From the NCBI GenBank assembly GCA_035759745.1, contig DASTUF010000041.1:5706-69705 (forward strand): DNA of 64,000 nucleotides. Reading direction: 5' to 3'. The notes under the pieces are model-generated. The model was given only the letters and a program-made list of their open reading frames with translations, made no database searches and was not told the DNA's origin. This document shows, piece by piece, positions 51,447 through 61,748 of the stretch. Position 1 is the stretch's first letter, and each line of letters opens with the position of its first letter. A program made the position numbers and the translations under genes. Source of the DNA: CAMLHP01 sp035759745. GTDB lineage: Bacteria; Gemmatimonadota; Gemmatimonadetes; Gemmatimonadales; GWC2-71-9.

Positions 51447-53195
51447 ATGCGCTTTCCATCACTGTCGGTCCTCGCCGAGCGCGCCACCGGGGTGCTCCGC
51501 CGGTTCCCCTGGGCCATGGCCGTGGCATGCGCCGCGGCGGCCGCTGCCATCAGCATGGTCCACGGCAGCGACGCTGAAGCTGCCGCGCGCCTGGCCATGG
51601 TCGCCATGCTCGGCATTCCCCTCAGCGTGGCGCTCACGCTCTGGGCGGAAGAGCACGCCCGGTCGGCGATCTGGGGCCACGTCCTCAATGCAGCGGGTAT
51701 GGTGCTGCTGGCCGGGTTCTATTTTGCCTGGCCCGGGCCGGAGCAGAAGCACGAGCTCATCCGGTACGGCCAGCTCAGCGCCGCCCTCCACCTTGGCGTG
51801 GCCTGCGCCCCGTTTCTCGGCATACCGGAGACGGGCGCGTTCTGGCAGTACAACCGGCGCCTGTTTCTCGGCATCCTCCGCGCCGCGATCTTCTCCGTCG
51901 TGCTGTACCTGGGCCTGGCCATCGCGCTGGTCGCGCTCGACCGGTTGTTCGGGATGGATGTTCCGTACGAGGCCTATGGCGATCTGCTCGCCATCACGGC
52001 GCTGGTGTTCAACACCTGGATCTTCCTGGCCACCGTCCCGCGGGGCCTGAGCCACCTCGCCGAAGACGCCGAATACCCCAGGGTGCTCAAGGTCTTCTCC
52101 CAGTACATCCTGACTCCGCTGGTCTTCGTGTACCTGGTGATCCTGCTTGCGTACCTGGTGAAGATCCTGGTGGGCGGCGAGTGGCCCAGCGGGTGGATCG
52201 GGTGGCTGGTGACCAGCGTGGCCGTGGCGGGGTTGCTCGGTTTCCTGCTGGTGCACCCGCTGCGGGACGACGAGGGCGAGGGATGGATCCGGGTGTACGC
52301 CCGCTGGCTCTTCATCGGGCTGATCCCGGCGGCCATCGTGCTGCTGGTGGCGTTCTGGAAGCGGATCGTGCCGTACGGTCTCACCGAGCCGCGCGTGCTC
52401 GGCGTGCTGCTGGGATGCTGGTTGCTGGTGATGGCAGTGGTCTACACGGCCCGGTCGAGGGCCGGCATCAAGCTGATTCCGGTGAGCCTGGTGGTATTGC
52501 TGCTGGCGGTGCTCTACGGGCCGGTGAGCGCGACGCGCCTCTCGCTGGGCAGCCAGCGGCAACGGTTGTCACGCCTGGTCGGAGACGTCAACGCGCCAGA
52601 CCGCGGCCGGGAAGCCAGCGCCGCGCTCCAGTTTCTCATGGACCATCACGCCGAAGACGTCATCGCCACCGCCATGGGTATTGAATTGCCGGCGGTGGAC
52701 TGGGATTCGTTGCCCAACAGGTACGAACGGCAGGACTCGGTTGCGTCGCGCATCCTGGCGGGCGCCGGGATCCGCTACGAATCGCGGTATGCCTTCAATC
52801 AGTCAGAAGGCCCGTTCTACATCAGCGCCAGAGGCGAGGATGTGACCGAGGTCGCTGGCTACCAGTGGCTGATTCCTCTCACATCGGTTGATTCCCAGCC
52901 GCGCTACCTGCACGACGACACCCTGCGAGCGGTCTTCGATAACGAGACCGGAATGCTCGAGGTGCGTACCACCCGCGGAGGGCTGCGCTTCGACATCCGG
53001 GGGCTGGTGCACGACATCTCGCTCGATACGGTGAACATCCGTGGGACCGTCCCGGCCGAGCTGCTGCGGGTGGAGTCCGAGACCCGCGACCGGGGTGGCT
53101 CGCTCCTGCTGCGGCACGTCAACGGTGAGCGCCGGGGAGACTCGCTCACCATTGGCCACTGGTCAGGCGACCTGCTCGTGGCCCCGGCGCCGTGA
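51447..53195 (+). CDS. DUF4153 family membrane protein
   Basis: 582 residues. About 10-11 membrane helices in the first 370 residues, then a soluble domain. The segment from FLATVPRG to VYLVILLAYLVKI and the WIRVYARWLF stretch fit DUF4153. A periplasmic or cytosolic C-terminal domain (about 400-582) is conserved in shape. Function unknown. The stop region carries a 14-bp partial duplication. Confidence 0.83.
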   Translation: MRFPSLSVLAERATGVLRRFPWAMAVACAAAAAAISMVHGSDAEAAARLAMVAMLGIPLSVALTLWAEEHARSAIWGHVLNAAGMVLLAGFYFAWPGPEQKHELIRYGQLSAALHLGVACAPFLGIPETGAFWQYNRRLFLGILRAAIFSVVLYLGLAIALVALDRLFGMDVPYEAYGDLLAITALVFNTWIFLATVPRGLSHLAEDAEYPRVLKVFSQYILTPLVFVYLVILLAYLVKILVGGEWPSGWIGWLVTSVAVAGLLGFLLVHPLRDDEGEGWIRVYARWLFIGLIPAAIVLLVAFWKRIVPYGLTEPRVLGVLLGCWLLVMAVVYTARSRAGIKLIPVSLVVLLLAVLYGPVSATRLSLGSQRQRLSRLVGDVNAPDRGREASAALQFLMDHHAEDVIATAMGIELPAVDWDSLPNRYERQDSVASRILAGAGIRYESRYAFNQSEGPFYISARGEDVTEVAGYQWLIPLTSVDSQPRYLHDDTLRAVFDNETGMLEVRTTRGGLRFDIRGLVHDISLDTVNIRGTVPAELLRVESETRDRGGSLLLRHVNGERRGDSLTIGHWSGDLLVAPAP

Positions 53196-53209
53196 TGGCG
53201 GCGCCGTGA
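53186..53209 (+). repeat. 14-bp partial duplication across the DUF4153 stop
   Basis: GGCGCCGTGA occurs at 53186 and again at 53200, each containing TGA. The first TGA is the gene's stop. Confidence 0.6.
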
Positions 53210-53217
53210 CGGTCGCG

Positions 53218-54075
53218 CTATTCCGCGAACATCCCCTTCGCGACCTCGCCCTTGAGGAAGGGTTCGATGAAGGAGTGCAGCATGTCGACCTGGGTGATCA
53301 CCGCCGTGTGCGAGGTGGCGGGCATCACGGCCAGGCGTGAGGCCGGCAATGGCTGCCCCATGTCTCCCATCACCCCGCCGCCGAGCAGCCTGAACAGCGC
53401 AGTGTTGTGCTCCAGCGTGGACACATCGGCATCGCCGGCGATGACCAGCACCGGCATCTTCAGCTGCTTCACATCCGCTTCCCACGCCATCGGCTCCTTC
53501 TCGAGCTGGATCAGCTTCTCGATCAGCGCCGGAAAGCCCGGTTTGCGCTCCGCCTGCTCCTTGAAGAACGGCATCCGGAGCATGCCCTCGACTGACATCT
53601 GCGGGATGAACTCGGTGTAGACGGGCTGCCACCCGCGCAGATCATAGGCCACAGCGGCCGCGACCAGCTTGTTTACCCGTGCCGGGTGCCGAATGGCGAG
53701 TTGCAGGCCCGCTTGCCCTCCCATCGAGTAGCCGAACACATCGGCCTTCTCCAGTCCCACCGCATCCATGAACGCCGCCACATCGTCCGCGAGGTTCTGG
53801 TAGGTGATGGGCCGGTCGATGTCGGTGGTCCGGCCATGGCCCTGCAACTCGAGCGCGTATACCCGGTGGGTCAGGGCCAGCCGCGGGATGATGCCGCCCA
53901 TGGATGGAATGTCCATGTAGGCCCCGTGCAGGACGATCAGCGGCTCGCCCGCGCCGGAGACCTCGTAGTAGAGCTGCATTCCATTGACCGAAACGCGCTT
54001 TCCCGTCTCCTGCGCCGCGAGACTGGTGGTGCCGGCGACCATGAGCGCCGTGGCAATGATTATCGGGCGGAACAT
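53218..54075 (-). CDS. Exported alpha/beta hydrolase
   Basis: 285 residues with a signal peptide (cleavage near SLAAQ). IVLHGAYMD oxyanion region, GYSMGG nucleophile Ser, AGDADVST Asp and ATSHTAV His form the triad. Similar to esterases and epoxide-hydrolase-like enzymes; substrate unknown. Next gene upstream starts 4 bp away. Confidence 0.88.
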   Translation of the reverse strand: MFRPIIIATALMVAGTTSLAAQETGKRVSVNGMQLYYEVSGAGEPLIVLHGAYMDIPSMGGIIPRLALTHRVYALELQGHGRTTDIDRPITYQNLADDVAAFMDAVGLEKADVFGYSMGGQAGLQLAIRHPARVNKLVAAAVAYDLRGWQPVYTEFIPQMSVEGMLRMPFFKEQAERKPGFPALIEKLIQLEKEPMAWEADVKQLKMPVLVIAGDADVSTLEHNTALFRLLGGGVMGDMGQPLPASRLAVMPATSHTAVITQVDMLHSFIEPFLKGEVAKGMFAE

Positions 54076-54079
54076 GCTG

Positions 54080-54568
54080 TCAGTCCCCTCGGCGCGCCGC
54101 CTCGATGGCGGCGATGTCGATCTTTCGCATGTCCATCATCGCATCGAACGCGCGCTTGGCGGCAGCACGATCGGGATCGGTGATGGCCTCGGACAGTGCA
54201 ATTGGCGTGATCTGCCAGGACAAGCCCCACTTGTCCTTGCACCAGCCGCAAGCGCTCTCCTGGCCGCCGTTGCTCACGATTGCGTTCCAGTACTTGTCTG
54301 TTTCGGCCTGGTCAGCGGTTGCGACCTGGAAGGAGAATGCTTCGGTGTGCGTGAAGGTGGGCCCGCCATTGAGCCCGAGGCAGGGAAGCCCAAGGACAGT
54401 GAACTCGACCGTCAATACATCGCCTTCCTTGCCGGATGGATAGTCCCCTGGCGCACGATGCACCGCGTCAACCGATGAATCGGGGAACGTCTCGGCGTAG
54501 AAACGTGCTGCTGCCTCAGCGTCGCGATCGTACCATAGGCAGATGGTGTTCTTTGCCTGCTTCGTCAT
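54080..54568 (-). CDS. VOC family PhnB/DUF-type protein
   Basis: 162 residues; ATG at 54568. NTICLWYDRDAEAAARFY opens the fold, GPTFTHTEAFSFQV and CGWCKDKWGLSWQITP complete it, and DAMMDMRKIDIAAIEAA is the C-terminal helix. This matches 3-demethylubiquinone-9 methyltransferase-like VOC proteins (PhnB group), usually without proven activity. It may be co-transcribed with the hydrolase. Confidence 0.83.
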   Translation of the reverse strand: MTKQAKNTICLWYDRDAEAAARFYAETFPDSSVDAVHRAPGDYPSGKEGDVLTVEFTVLGLPCLGLNGGPTFTHTEAFSFQVATADQAETDKYWNAIVSNGGQESACGWCKDKWGLSWQITPIALSEAITDPDRAAAKRAFDAMMDMRKIDIAAIEAARRGD

Positions 54569-54884
54569 GTCAGTTCTCCGTAGCAATGAGCCGGCCGAAG
54601 CCGGGCCAAAGTTGCCCGCCTCGACAATCGCAGGATACCGCGGCCCGAGTGGCCCGGCAGACCTGCTGCTCCTACGACGAACCGTTCAGCTCCGATTCGA
54701 CATTCCGGCCCACGACATCTGGACACGATCCATTTCGCAACACTTGGCGTCGGTGTATCAGGGCCAGGCACGCAGTAGATCGCATCTCGCTCTTGCTGGG
54801 AAAGCTGTACTGCTCGTAGAAGGGCGAGCTGTCTGGACCCTTGCCCTCCCTCCGCGCTTTCATAAGGTCGGGTTCAGGCAGCGC
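54569..54884. other. Intergenic region without recognised gene
   Basis: 316 bp. Base composition is somewhat less GC-rich than the surroundings. Open frames exist on both strands but show no signal, domain or conserved look, and no repeat or terminator was seen. Confidence 0.5.
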
Positions 54885-55136
54885 CTAGCGGTACTGCTTG
54901 CGCCGAATGCGCCATGCAAGCAGCAAGCACGCGGGCGGACCCAGCAGAACCAGGACGATTAGCGCAAGACCGCCTGGCTGCATACTGATGCCCGCCAGGC
55001 CGCTATCGTCAGGTGGCAGCGGCAGGGATCGCAGGCCCACAATGGCCGTGGCGATGAGCGCGCCCGCCGCGAGGACGACCCAGGTCAGACTGAGCCAGAT
55101 AATCCGACTCCTCGGCCACGCTCCGATGTTTGTCAT
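54885..55136 (-). CDS. Small membrane protein, two helices
   Basis: 83 residues. Hydrophobic segments about 12-35 and 54-74, ending in WRIRRKQYR. Family not recognised. Stands alone. Confidence 0.55.
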   Translation of the reverse strand: MTNIGAWPRSRIIWLSLTWVVLAAGALIATAIVGLRSLPLPPDDSGLAGISMQPGGLALIVLVLLGPPACLLLAWRIRRKQYR

Positions 55137-55305
55137 AATCGACCTCCGAGCAAGGGCGGCTGTCCAACGAGTATTGAACTCTCCCAACGTACCGCTCGCC
55201 ACCGAATCCGGACAGGCTGCAAAGCCGGGGTCGGCCGGGAATCCTGGCTCCGTCTCCCGGAGCCGCCGCCCTGCCTCAAGCGCCTGCCCACGATAGGTTT
55301 GGGGC

Positions 55306-56094
55306 ATGATCCGCATCGCAACACCGGGCGTCATCGCGCTGATCGTGGCCTGCGCCCCTGCCACCCCGTCCGGGGGCGGGCCACTGGCCCCGCAGCCCGC
55401 ACCGGCCATGGCGACGATACTCGTCACCCGCGCGGACGACAGTCTGGCCTTCAATGACTCGACTCGAGTGGCGCTGCTGCCTGCCGCCACCGCTATCCGC
55501 TGGCGCATCGAGCCCGCCGGACTTGGCGCCCTCACGGCCCTCGGCGATTCGCTGCTGGTCTCCCGTGATCCCTACGCAATCGGCTTCGCCAGTGCCAGCG
55601 AACGCTTCATTCTGACGCCGCTCCGCTGGGACCTGACCTACGTGCTGGTCGCGCGCGCGCCGACCGACGTGCTGCCCGCCGAGAGTTCCGGGGTTGACCA
55701 CATCCGCCGAGACCTCGCCAGTTGGGCCGTGCAAATCGCCGCCCGGCCGGCGGCACCGCTGTACTGGTGGGAAGATCGAGTACCGTGCAACTCGTCGATC
55801 GCCCCCGCTACCCGCGTCCGGCCGGCCATCGGTTACCCGGCCGATGATCCCACCGCAGCACAGATCGCATCGCGCCTGGCCGCGATATCGTCGAGCGGCG
55901 CTGATCGGATGACTGCGGATCCCCTTGCAGTGCGCGAGCTGGGGTTCGCGCTGGCCGATGGACGGCTCGCCGGTATTGTGCTCCCAATCGGGACGACGCC
56001 GGGCAGCCCGCTTCCCTCATCCTTGGTGTGCGGGGCGAGCCTCACGCCGCTCATCGACGTCCGGGCTCACTTGATCCACCGCGTCCTGCCGTGA
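55306..56094 (+). CDS. Hypothetical lipoprotein coupled to a two-component system
   Basis: 262 residues. Lipobox LIVACAP. No domain recognised; a WWEDRVPCNSS and a SSLVCGAS segment hold two Cys. Its TGA overlaps the GTG start of the histidine kinase (GTGA), so it may be a signal-sensing or accessory lipoprotein for that system; that role is inference. Confidence 0.65.
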   Translation: MIRIATPGVIALIVACAPATPSGGGPLAPQPAPAMATILVTRADDSLAFNDSTRVALLPAATAIRWRIEPAGLGALTALGDSLLVSRDPYAIGFASASERFILTPLRWDLTYVLVARAPTDVLPAESSGVDHIRRDLASWAVQIAARPAAPLYWWEDRVPCNSSIAPATRVRPAIGYPADDPTAAQIASRLAAISSSGADRMTADPLAVRELGFALADGRLAGIVLPIGTTPGSPLPSSLVCGASLTPLIDVRAHLIHRVLP

Positions 56095-57763
56095 CGTTGC
56101 GTTCCCGCCTCGCGCTGACGCTCCTTCTCTCGGCGCTGCTCCCTCTGGGTGCGTTCGCGCTGCTGGTGCATCGCGACATCGCCGGCGTAGTGGAGCATGA
56201 GCAGCAGCTCGCGGGCGCGGGGGACTCAACCGCCGTGGCACGTGAGCTTCGAAACGTGCGCGATGACGTGGCCAGCCGGCTTCGCGGCCCGGCTGAGACG
56301 CTGCGCTCCGATCCCCGGCTCGGCCTCGCGCTGCTCGCGGGCGACAGTACTTCGCGCGCGTGGCTCACCAACTGGGCCGGCACTGCCATGAGACTTGCCG
56401 GCCTCGATGCCCTGGTGCTTCAGGACAGTGCCGGCGCTGTGCTGAGCTCCGGACATTTCCGGAATTCGTATGGCCAGGAACTGCCGGTGCCAGTCGCCCC
56501 GACGCCGGAGACCGATGCACCCTGGCTGGCGCGGGTGCAGGCGCCGTCGGGGAGCTTCACCGTGATCGGCCTCATCGACAGCATTCGGGTGCGTGACAGG
56601 CTGCTGACCCTGCTTGCCGGCCGAGAGCTTGGGCCCGGCGTGCTCCCCCGGCTCGCGCCGCGTCCCGGCGTCGAGGTGCGCCTCATCGAAGCAGATGCCG
56701 CAGCGAACATCGCATCGGACTCGGTCGCAGCACCAGGCAGGGTGCCGATTCCGTTGGTGGATCTCACCGGAGCCGCGGCGGTCCCGGGCGTCGCTGCGCT
56801 GCAGCTCACGTCGAGCGCGCAGCCGCTGGGCGGCCTGATGGCGGCTTTCACCCGGGGCTGGCAGGTCGCAGCGGCGCTCGCTGTGGTTCTCGCACTGGTG
56901 CTGGCCGCGTGGTTCGCCAACCGGGTATCGCGGCCGCTGCGCGAACTGGCCGGCCGGGTGGCGACCGCCGACCTGGATCAGCTGAATGGCGGCAGCGCCA
57001 GCGAGCGTTCGGACGAGGTCGGTGCGCTCGCCCGCACCATCGATGGCCTGTCCACCCGGCTCCGCGCCCGCGCCGACGAGCTGCGCGACGCCGAGCGCCG
57101 GGCGGTCACGGGGGAGCTGGCGCGTCAGGTGAACCACGACATCAAGAACGGCCTCACTCCCATTCGCAACGTGCTGCGCCACTTTTCGGAAGTGGCGGCG
57201 ACCGAGCCTTCCTCGCTCGCGAAGATCTACGATGAGCGAAAGGGCACGCTCGAGGCCAGCGTGACCCATCTCGATGCCCTGGCGCGGACCTATGCCCAGC
57301 TCACGCCCGCCATCGCGCGCACTGCCACCGACGTGAATGCACTGCTGGCAGAGCTGGCCTCCTACGCGTCCGATCCTCGGGTGCAGAGCAGTACGCCTCC
57401 GGGCAAGCTCCTGGTCAGGACCGACGCTGTGACCCTCAGGCGTATCGTCGAGAACCTGATGATGAACGCGGTGGAAAGCCTTCCCGCAGATGGCGGTAGC
57501 GTGCTGCTCTCGTCCGAAGCGCTGGCGGATGGACAGGTGCGGATCAGGGTGCAGGACACCGGGCGAGGCATGACGGGGGGTGAAGTGAATCGTGCCTTCG
57601 ACGAGTTTCACACCACCAAGCCGGGTGGCACCGGCCTGGGGCTCTCGGTAGTGCGCAGCCTGGTGCTGGATCTGGGCGGCGCGCTTCGGGTGGCGAGCGA
57701 GCGGGGTCAGGGCACGCTCTTCGAGATCGACTTGCCGCAGGGGAAGCCCGAGGGGGACGAGAC

Positions 57764-57767
<4 letters not shown>
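56091..57767 (+). CDS. NtrY-like sensor histidine kinase
   Basis: 558 residues. TM1 about 8-27, periplasmic sensor to about 260, TM2 about 266-284, HAMP (RVSRPLRELAGRV), HisKA with His349 in VNHDIKNGLTPI, N-box ENLMMNAVES, G1 DTGRGM and G2 GTGLGL. The HDIKN(x)LTPI box resembles NtrY (HEIKNPLTPI). GTG start overlaps the lipoprotein stop; its end overlaps the response regulator start (GTGA). Autophosphorylates and passes phosphate to the NtrC-type protein. Confidence 0.9.
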
Positions 57768-59122
<1,355 letters not shown>

Positions 59123-59359
59123 GAAGTGAGAAGGAGGACCTGGGTCGTGTATCTCCGCACACGTCGCTAGCTGACTGGCAGTGTCCGCCAGGACACGGCA
59201 GACCTCATCAGACGATTCTCTCCGATAACCCAACCATAGCGGACACAACGACTTCGTAGTTTGCCGGCACCACGGTCCCGGATGGCCGCGCGCTTGCCCT
59301 TCTCCTCGGTGACGGAACGCAGTTCACCGGCGCCCCGCGCCACACCCGAGGAGGAAGCC

Positions 59360-60280
59360 ATGTCATCCCATCCCCGCATTCCCCACGCTGTCCTGATGGC
59401 CATCCTGATCACCGCGGCCGCTTGCACCAGTGAGCGGTCGCAACCCGCAGCGCCCGAGGGCCTGGGCTCCACCGGGCAGCAGCAGACGTCGGTCGCCGGC
59501 GCCGAGGTGCCCGATCCGATCGCGCCTGCGCCTGGCGTCACCGCCAGTGCACCTGCGTCGGTCACCTACGAGGACGCCGAGGCCGCGTACACCGCCGGCC
59601 GATACAACGATGCGGTGGTGATGTTCAGCGCCTACACCGACCGGAAGCCGGCGAATGTGTGGGGCGAGTACATGCTGGGGTTGTCCAGCTGGAAGGCGGG
59701 TGATCCGGAGCGCGCCATCGAGGCGTTCGACCGCGCCCTGGCCATCGACTCGACCCACGAGAAAAGCCTGCTCAACTCCAGCCGGGTGCTGATCGAACTG
59801 AAGCGCACCGAGGACGCACTGGATCGCATCGCCCGCGTGCTCGAGGTTGACTCGCTCCACAACGAGGCGCTGCGGCTCCAGGCCCGAGCCTGGTACAACC
59901 AGGGCGACATGGAGGCCGCCATCAAGGGGTACCTCAGCGCACTCCGCGCCAACGAGCGCGACGTGTGGTCGCTCAACAACCTCGGCCTGATCTACCTGGA
60001 GACGGGTGATGCCGAGCGCGCGCTGCCGCCGCTGGCCCGCGCGGTTGAACTCCGGGATAACGCCCCGGTATTCCGGAACAACCTCGGCATCGCGCTCGAG
60101 CGCACCGGCCATCCGGCGGCGGCGCGAGACCAGTACCAGGCGGCACTTGAGGTGGACAGCACCTACACGAAGGCTGCGGTGAGCCTGGAGCGGATCACCC
60201 CGATCGCCGAGAGCGCACCGCCGGATAGTGTCGATCTTGGCATGAAGGCGTCGGAGTTCGTGATGATGATCCGGACCTGA
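59360..60280 (+). CDS. TPR-repeat lipoprotein
   Basis: 306 residues; GAGGAGGAAG precedes the ATG. Lipobox ITAAAC. At least five TPR units between about 75 and 285 (EAAYTAGRYNDAVVMF, YMLGLSSWKAGDPERAIEAF, NLGLIYLETGDAERALPP, NLGIALERTGHPAAARDQY). Likely a protein-protein scaffold at the inner or outer membrane. In the 237-bp gap upstream, a GTGTCC-GCCA-GGACAC dyad sits near 59180 and could be an operator. Confidence 0.82.
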   Translation: MSSHPRIPHAVLMAILITAAACTSERSQPAAPEGLGSTGQQQTSVAGAEVPDPIAPAPGVTASAPASVTYEDAEAAYTAGRYNDAVVMFSAYTDRKPANVWGEYMLGLSSWKAGDPERAIEAFDRALAIDSTHEKSLLNSSRVLIELKRTEDALDRIARVLEVDSLHNEALRLQARAWYNQGDMEAAIKGYLSALRANERDVWSLNNLGLIYLETGDAERALPPLARAVELRDNAPVFRNNLGIALERTGHPAAARDQYQAALEVDSTYTKAAVSLERITPIAESAPPDSVDLGMKASEFVMMIRT

Positions 60281-60296
60281 GAGGCAAGCAGCTGTG

Positions 60297-60342
60297 CGCG
60301 AGCACAGTGCCCCACGCAATTGCGTGGGGCACTGTGCTCGCG
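60297..60342. terminator. Perfect 46-bp palindrome, putative bidirectional terminator
   Basis: Arms of 21 bp pair perfectly around AATT. It lies between convergent genes ending at 60280 and 60344. No T-run follows, so strict intrinsic termination is not certain; a cruciform or a protein-binding site are alternatives. The inner GCCCCACGC/GCGTGGGGC equals that of the 29212-29244 terminator. Confidence 0.6.
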
Positions 60343-60343
60343 T

Positions 60344-60730
60344 CTACCGCGTGCGCTTCTCCAGTTGGGCAATCAGTTCCTTCGACGCCAGGCAGCGCCA
60401 CGCCTCCGTGACGAGTGGCCGGAGCTCGCGCACCGTCACCGCCTTCAGCCGGACCAGCACTGCAGGATAGCCGTTGTAGTGCGGCTCGGTGAAGAACTTC
60501 TCCGCGTCGAGCTCGAGCAGGAACTCCTTGTCCATGAGACTGGCCACCCGAAGGGCCAGCACCTTCGGTTGGGGCACTCGCGCCTTCTTCGGGGCGATCC
60601 GTTCCAGCCAGACCCAGGCAAAGCCCTTCAGCTTGCCCTTGCTGCGAACGCCGAAGGCGAAGTGGCCAGGGTCCTCTTCGGCGCCCGGCAGCGCCAGCGC
60701 GATCCGGCGGACGTCAGCCTGGGTTGCCAT
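60344..60730 (-). CDS. MmcQ/YjbR family DNA-binding-like protein
   Basis: 128 residues. RRIALALPGAEED opening, FFTEPHYNGYPAVLVRL middle and a VTEAWRCLASKELIAQLE C-terminal helix match the YjbR/CyaY-like fold, which is implicated in DNA binding but largely uncharacterised. Transcribed alone. Confidence 0.85.
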   Translation of the reverse strand: MATQADVRRIALALPGAEEDPGHFAFGVRSKGKLKGFAWVWLERIAPKKARVPQPKVLALRVASLMDKEFLLELDAEKFFTEPHYNGYPAVLVRLKAVTVRELRPLVTEAWRCLASKELIAQLEKRTR

Positions 60731-60760
60731 GCAGCATTCTCACTCCCAAACAGTGACAGT

Positions 60761-61636
60761 CTATTCGGAGGCAATCAGTTCGCGCCCGGCGATGTCGAAC
60801 GTCAGCGCCCGGCCCTGCCAGAACGAGGTCCCTATGACGCAGTCGTAGATGATGTCCGAGAACGTCACTGGAGTGCCGGTGCTCGCCACCTCGGGTGCAC
60901 TGGCGAGCGCCACACGCGGCACCGTGGCAACGTATTGATTCTCCATGGCGCCGGTGACTGTCTTGAACGAACGCCTGGTGACACTGGCATCGGAACTGTC
61001 GATGCCGAGCGCAGCGAGGTAACGGGTGTTTGCCCTGGTAGCCTTGGTGCCGGTGTCGAGCTCGCATTCGCCGACCTCGCCGTCAAGGGAGAACGCGGCG
61101 AAGGCAGTGAGCGCATGACCTCGCAGGTCATCCAGGAGCAGCGGCGACACTCTTCCCGCCGCACGACGACGAGCCAGCGAACTCGCCGACTCGAACGTGA
61201 CTGTCCCGGCCTTGAAGTCGATGGTGAACGGCTGTTCCCGAAATCCCATCAACGAGATGATCCCGTCGAGGCCGAAGCTGTCGAGCGCGTCCCAGCTGCC
61301 AACGACGGCGTCCGCCGTGGCCAGCGGTCCCACCCGCAGGCTCGGTACCACCCACAACTGGATGTCGAGCCGTTCGCCGGTCATGCGATGGCCGGTGGCT
61401 ATGCCCAACGGCCTCCCGCCCACTCGCCGGATCAGGCTGGGTGCCAGTACGTCCAGCCCGCCACCGGTATCGAGTATCACATTCAGCGGCGTCGAATCGC
61501 CCAGTGTTGCCGAGATGAAGACCAGGCCGTCGGTAGCTGTGAACGGCATCACGACCGGCCCCGCCAGCGGACGTGACTGAGCTTGCGCCGGCAGTGCAGC
61601 GAAGGAGAAGAGAAGTCCGATTGCAGCGGTTCTCAT
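60761..61636 (-). CDS. Exported retropepsin-like aspartyl protease family protein
   Basis: 291 residues with a signal peptide (cleavage near PAQAQS). Two half-site-like motifs, NVILDTGGG and CELDTGTKA, with VGGRPLG and IIYDCVIGTSFW between or after them, point to a bilobal aspartyl-protease-like fold (gag-polyprotein-like family). Enzyme activity is plausible, target unknown. It is followed closely by the YjbR gene start region without overlap. Confidence 0.78.
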   Translation of the reverse strand: MRTAAIGLLFSFAALPAQAQSRPLAGPVVMPFTATDGLVFISATLGDSTPLNVILDTGGGLDVLAPSLIRRVGGRPLGIATGHRMTGERLDIQLWVVPSLRVGPLATADAVVGSWDALDSFGLDGIISLMGFREQPFTIDFKAGTVTFESASSLARRRAAGRVSPLLLDDLRGHALTAFAAFSLDGEVGECELDTGTKATRANTRYLAALGIDSSDASVTRRSFKTVTGAMENQYVATVPRVALASAPEVASTGTPVTFSDIIYDCVIGTSFWQGRALTFDIAGRELIASE

Positions 61637-61713
61637 CAGCGTCCCACGAGTGAGGAAGTCGGCTCTACGGCGGCAGGCCACGTGATGTTTCACCGCGCGA
61701 CAGCCACGTGCCC

Positions 61714-61748
61714 TTCTCACTTCTCACTTCTCACTTCTCACTTGTCAC
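61714..61748 (-). repeat. Five GTGAGAA heptamers directly after a stop codon
   Basis: Minus strand: one GTGACAA and four GTGAGAA units begin at the base after the TGA of the CLC channel gene. Confidence 0.85.

Noticed and set aside
59123..59359. Sigma-54 promoter upstream of the TPR lipoprotein gene
   Set aside because: A TGGCAG at about 59177 lacks the matching GC at the required -12 distance.
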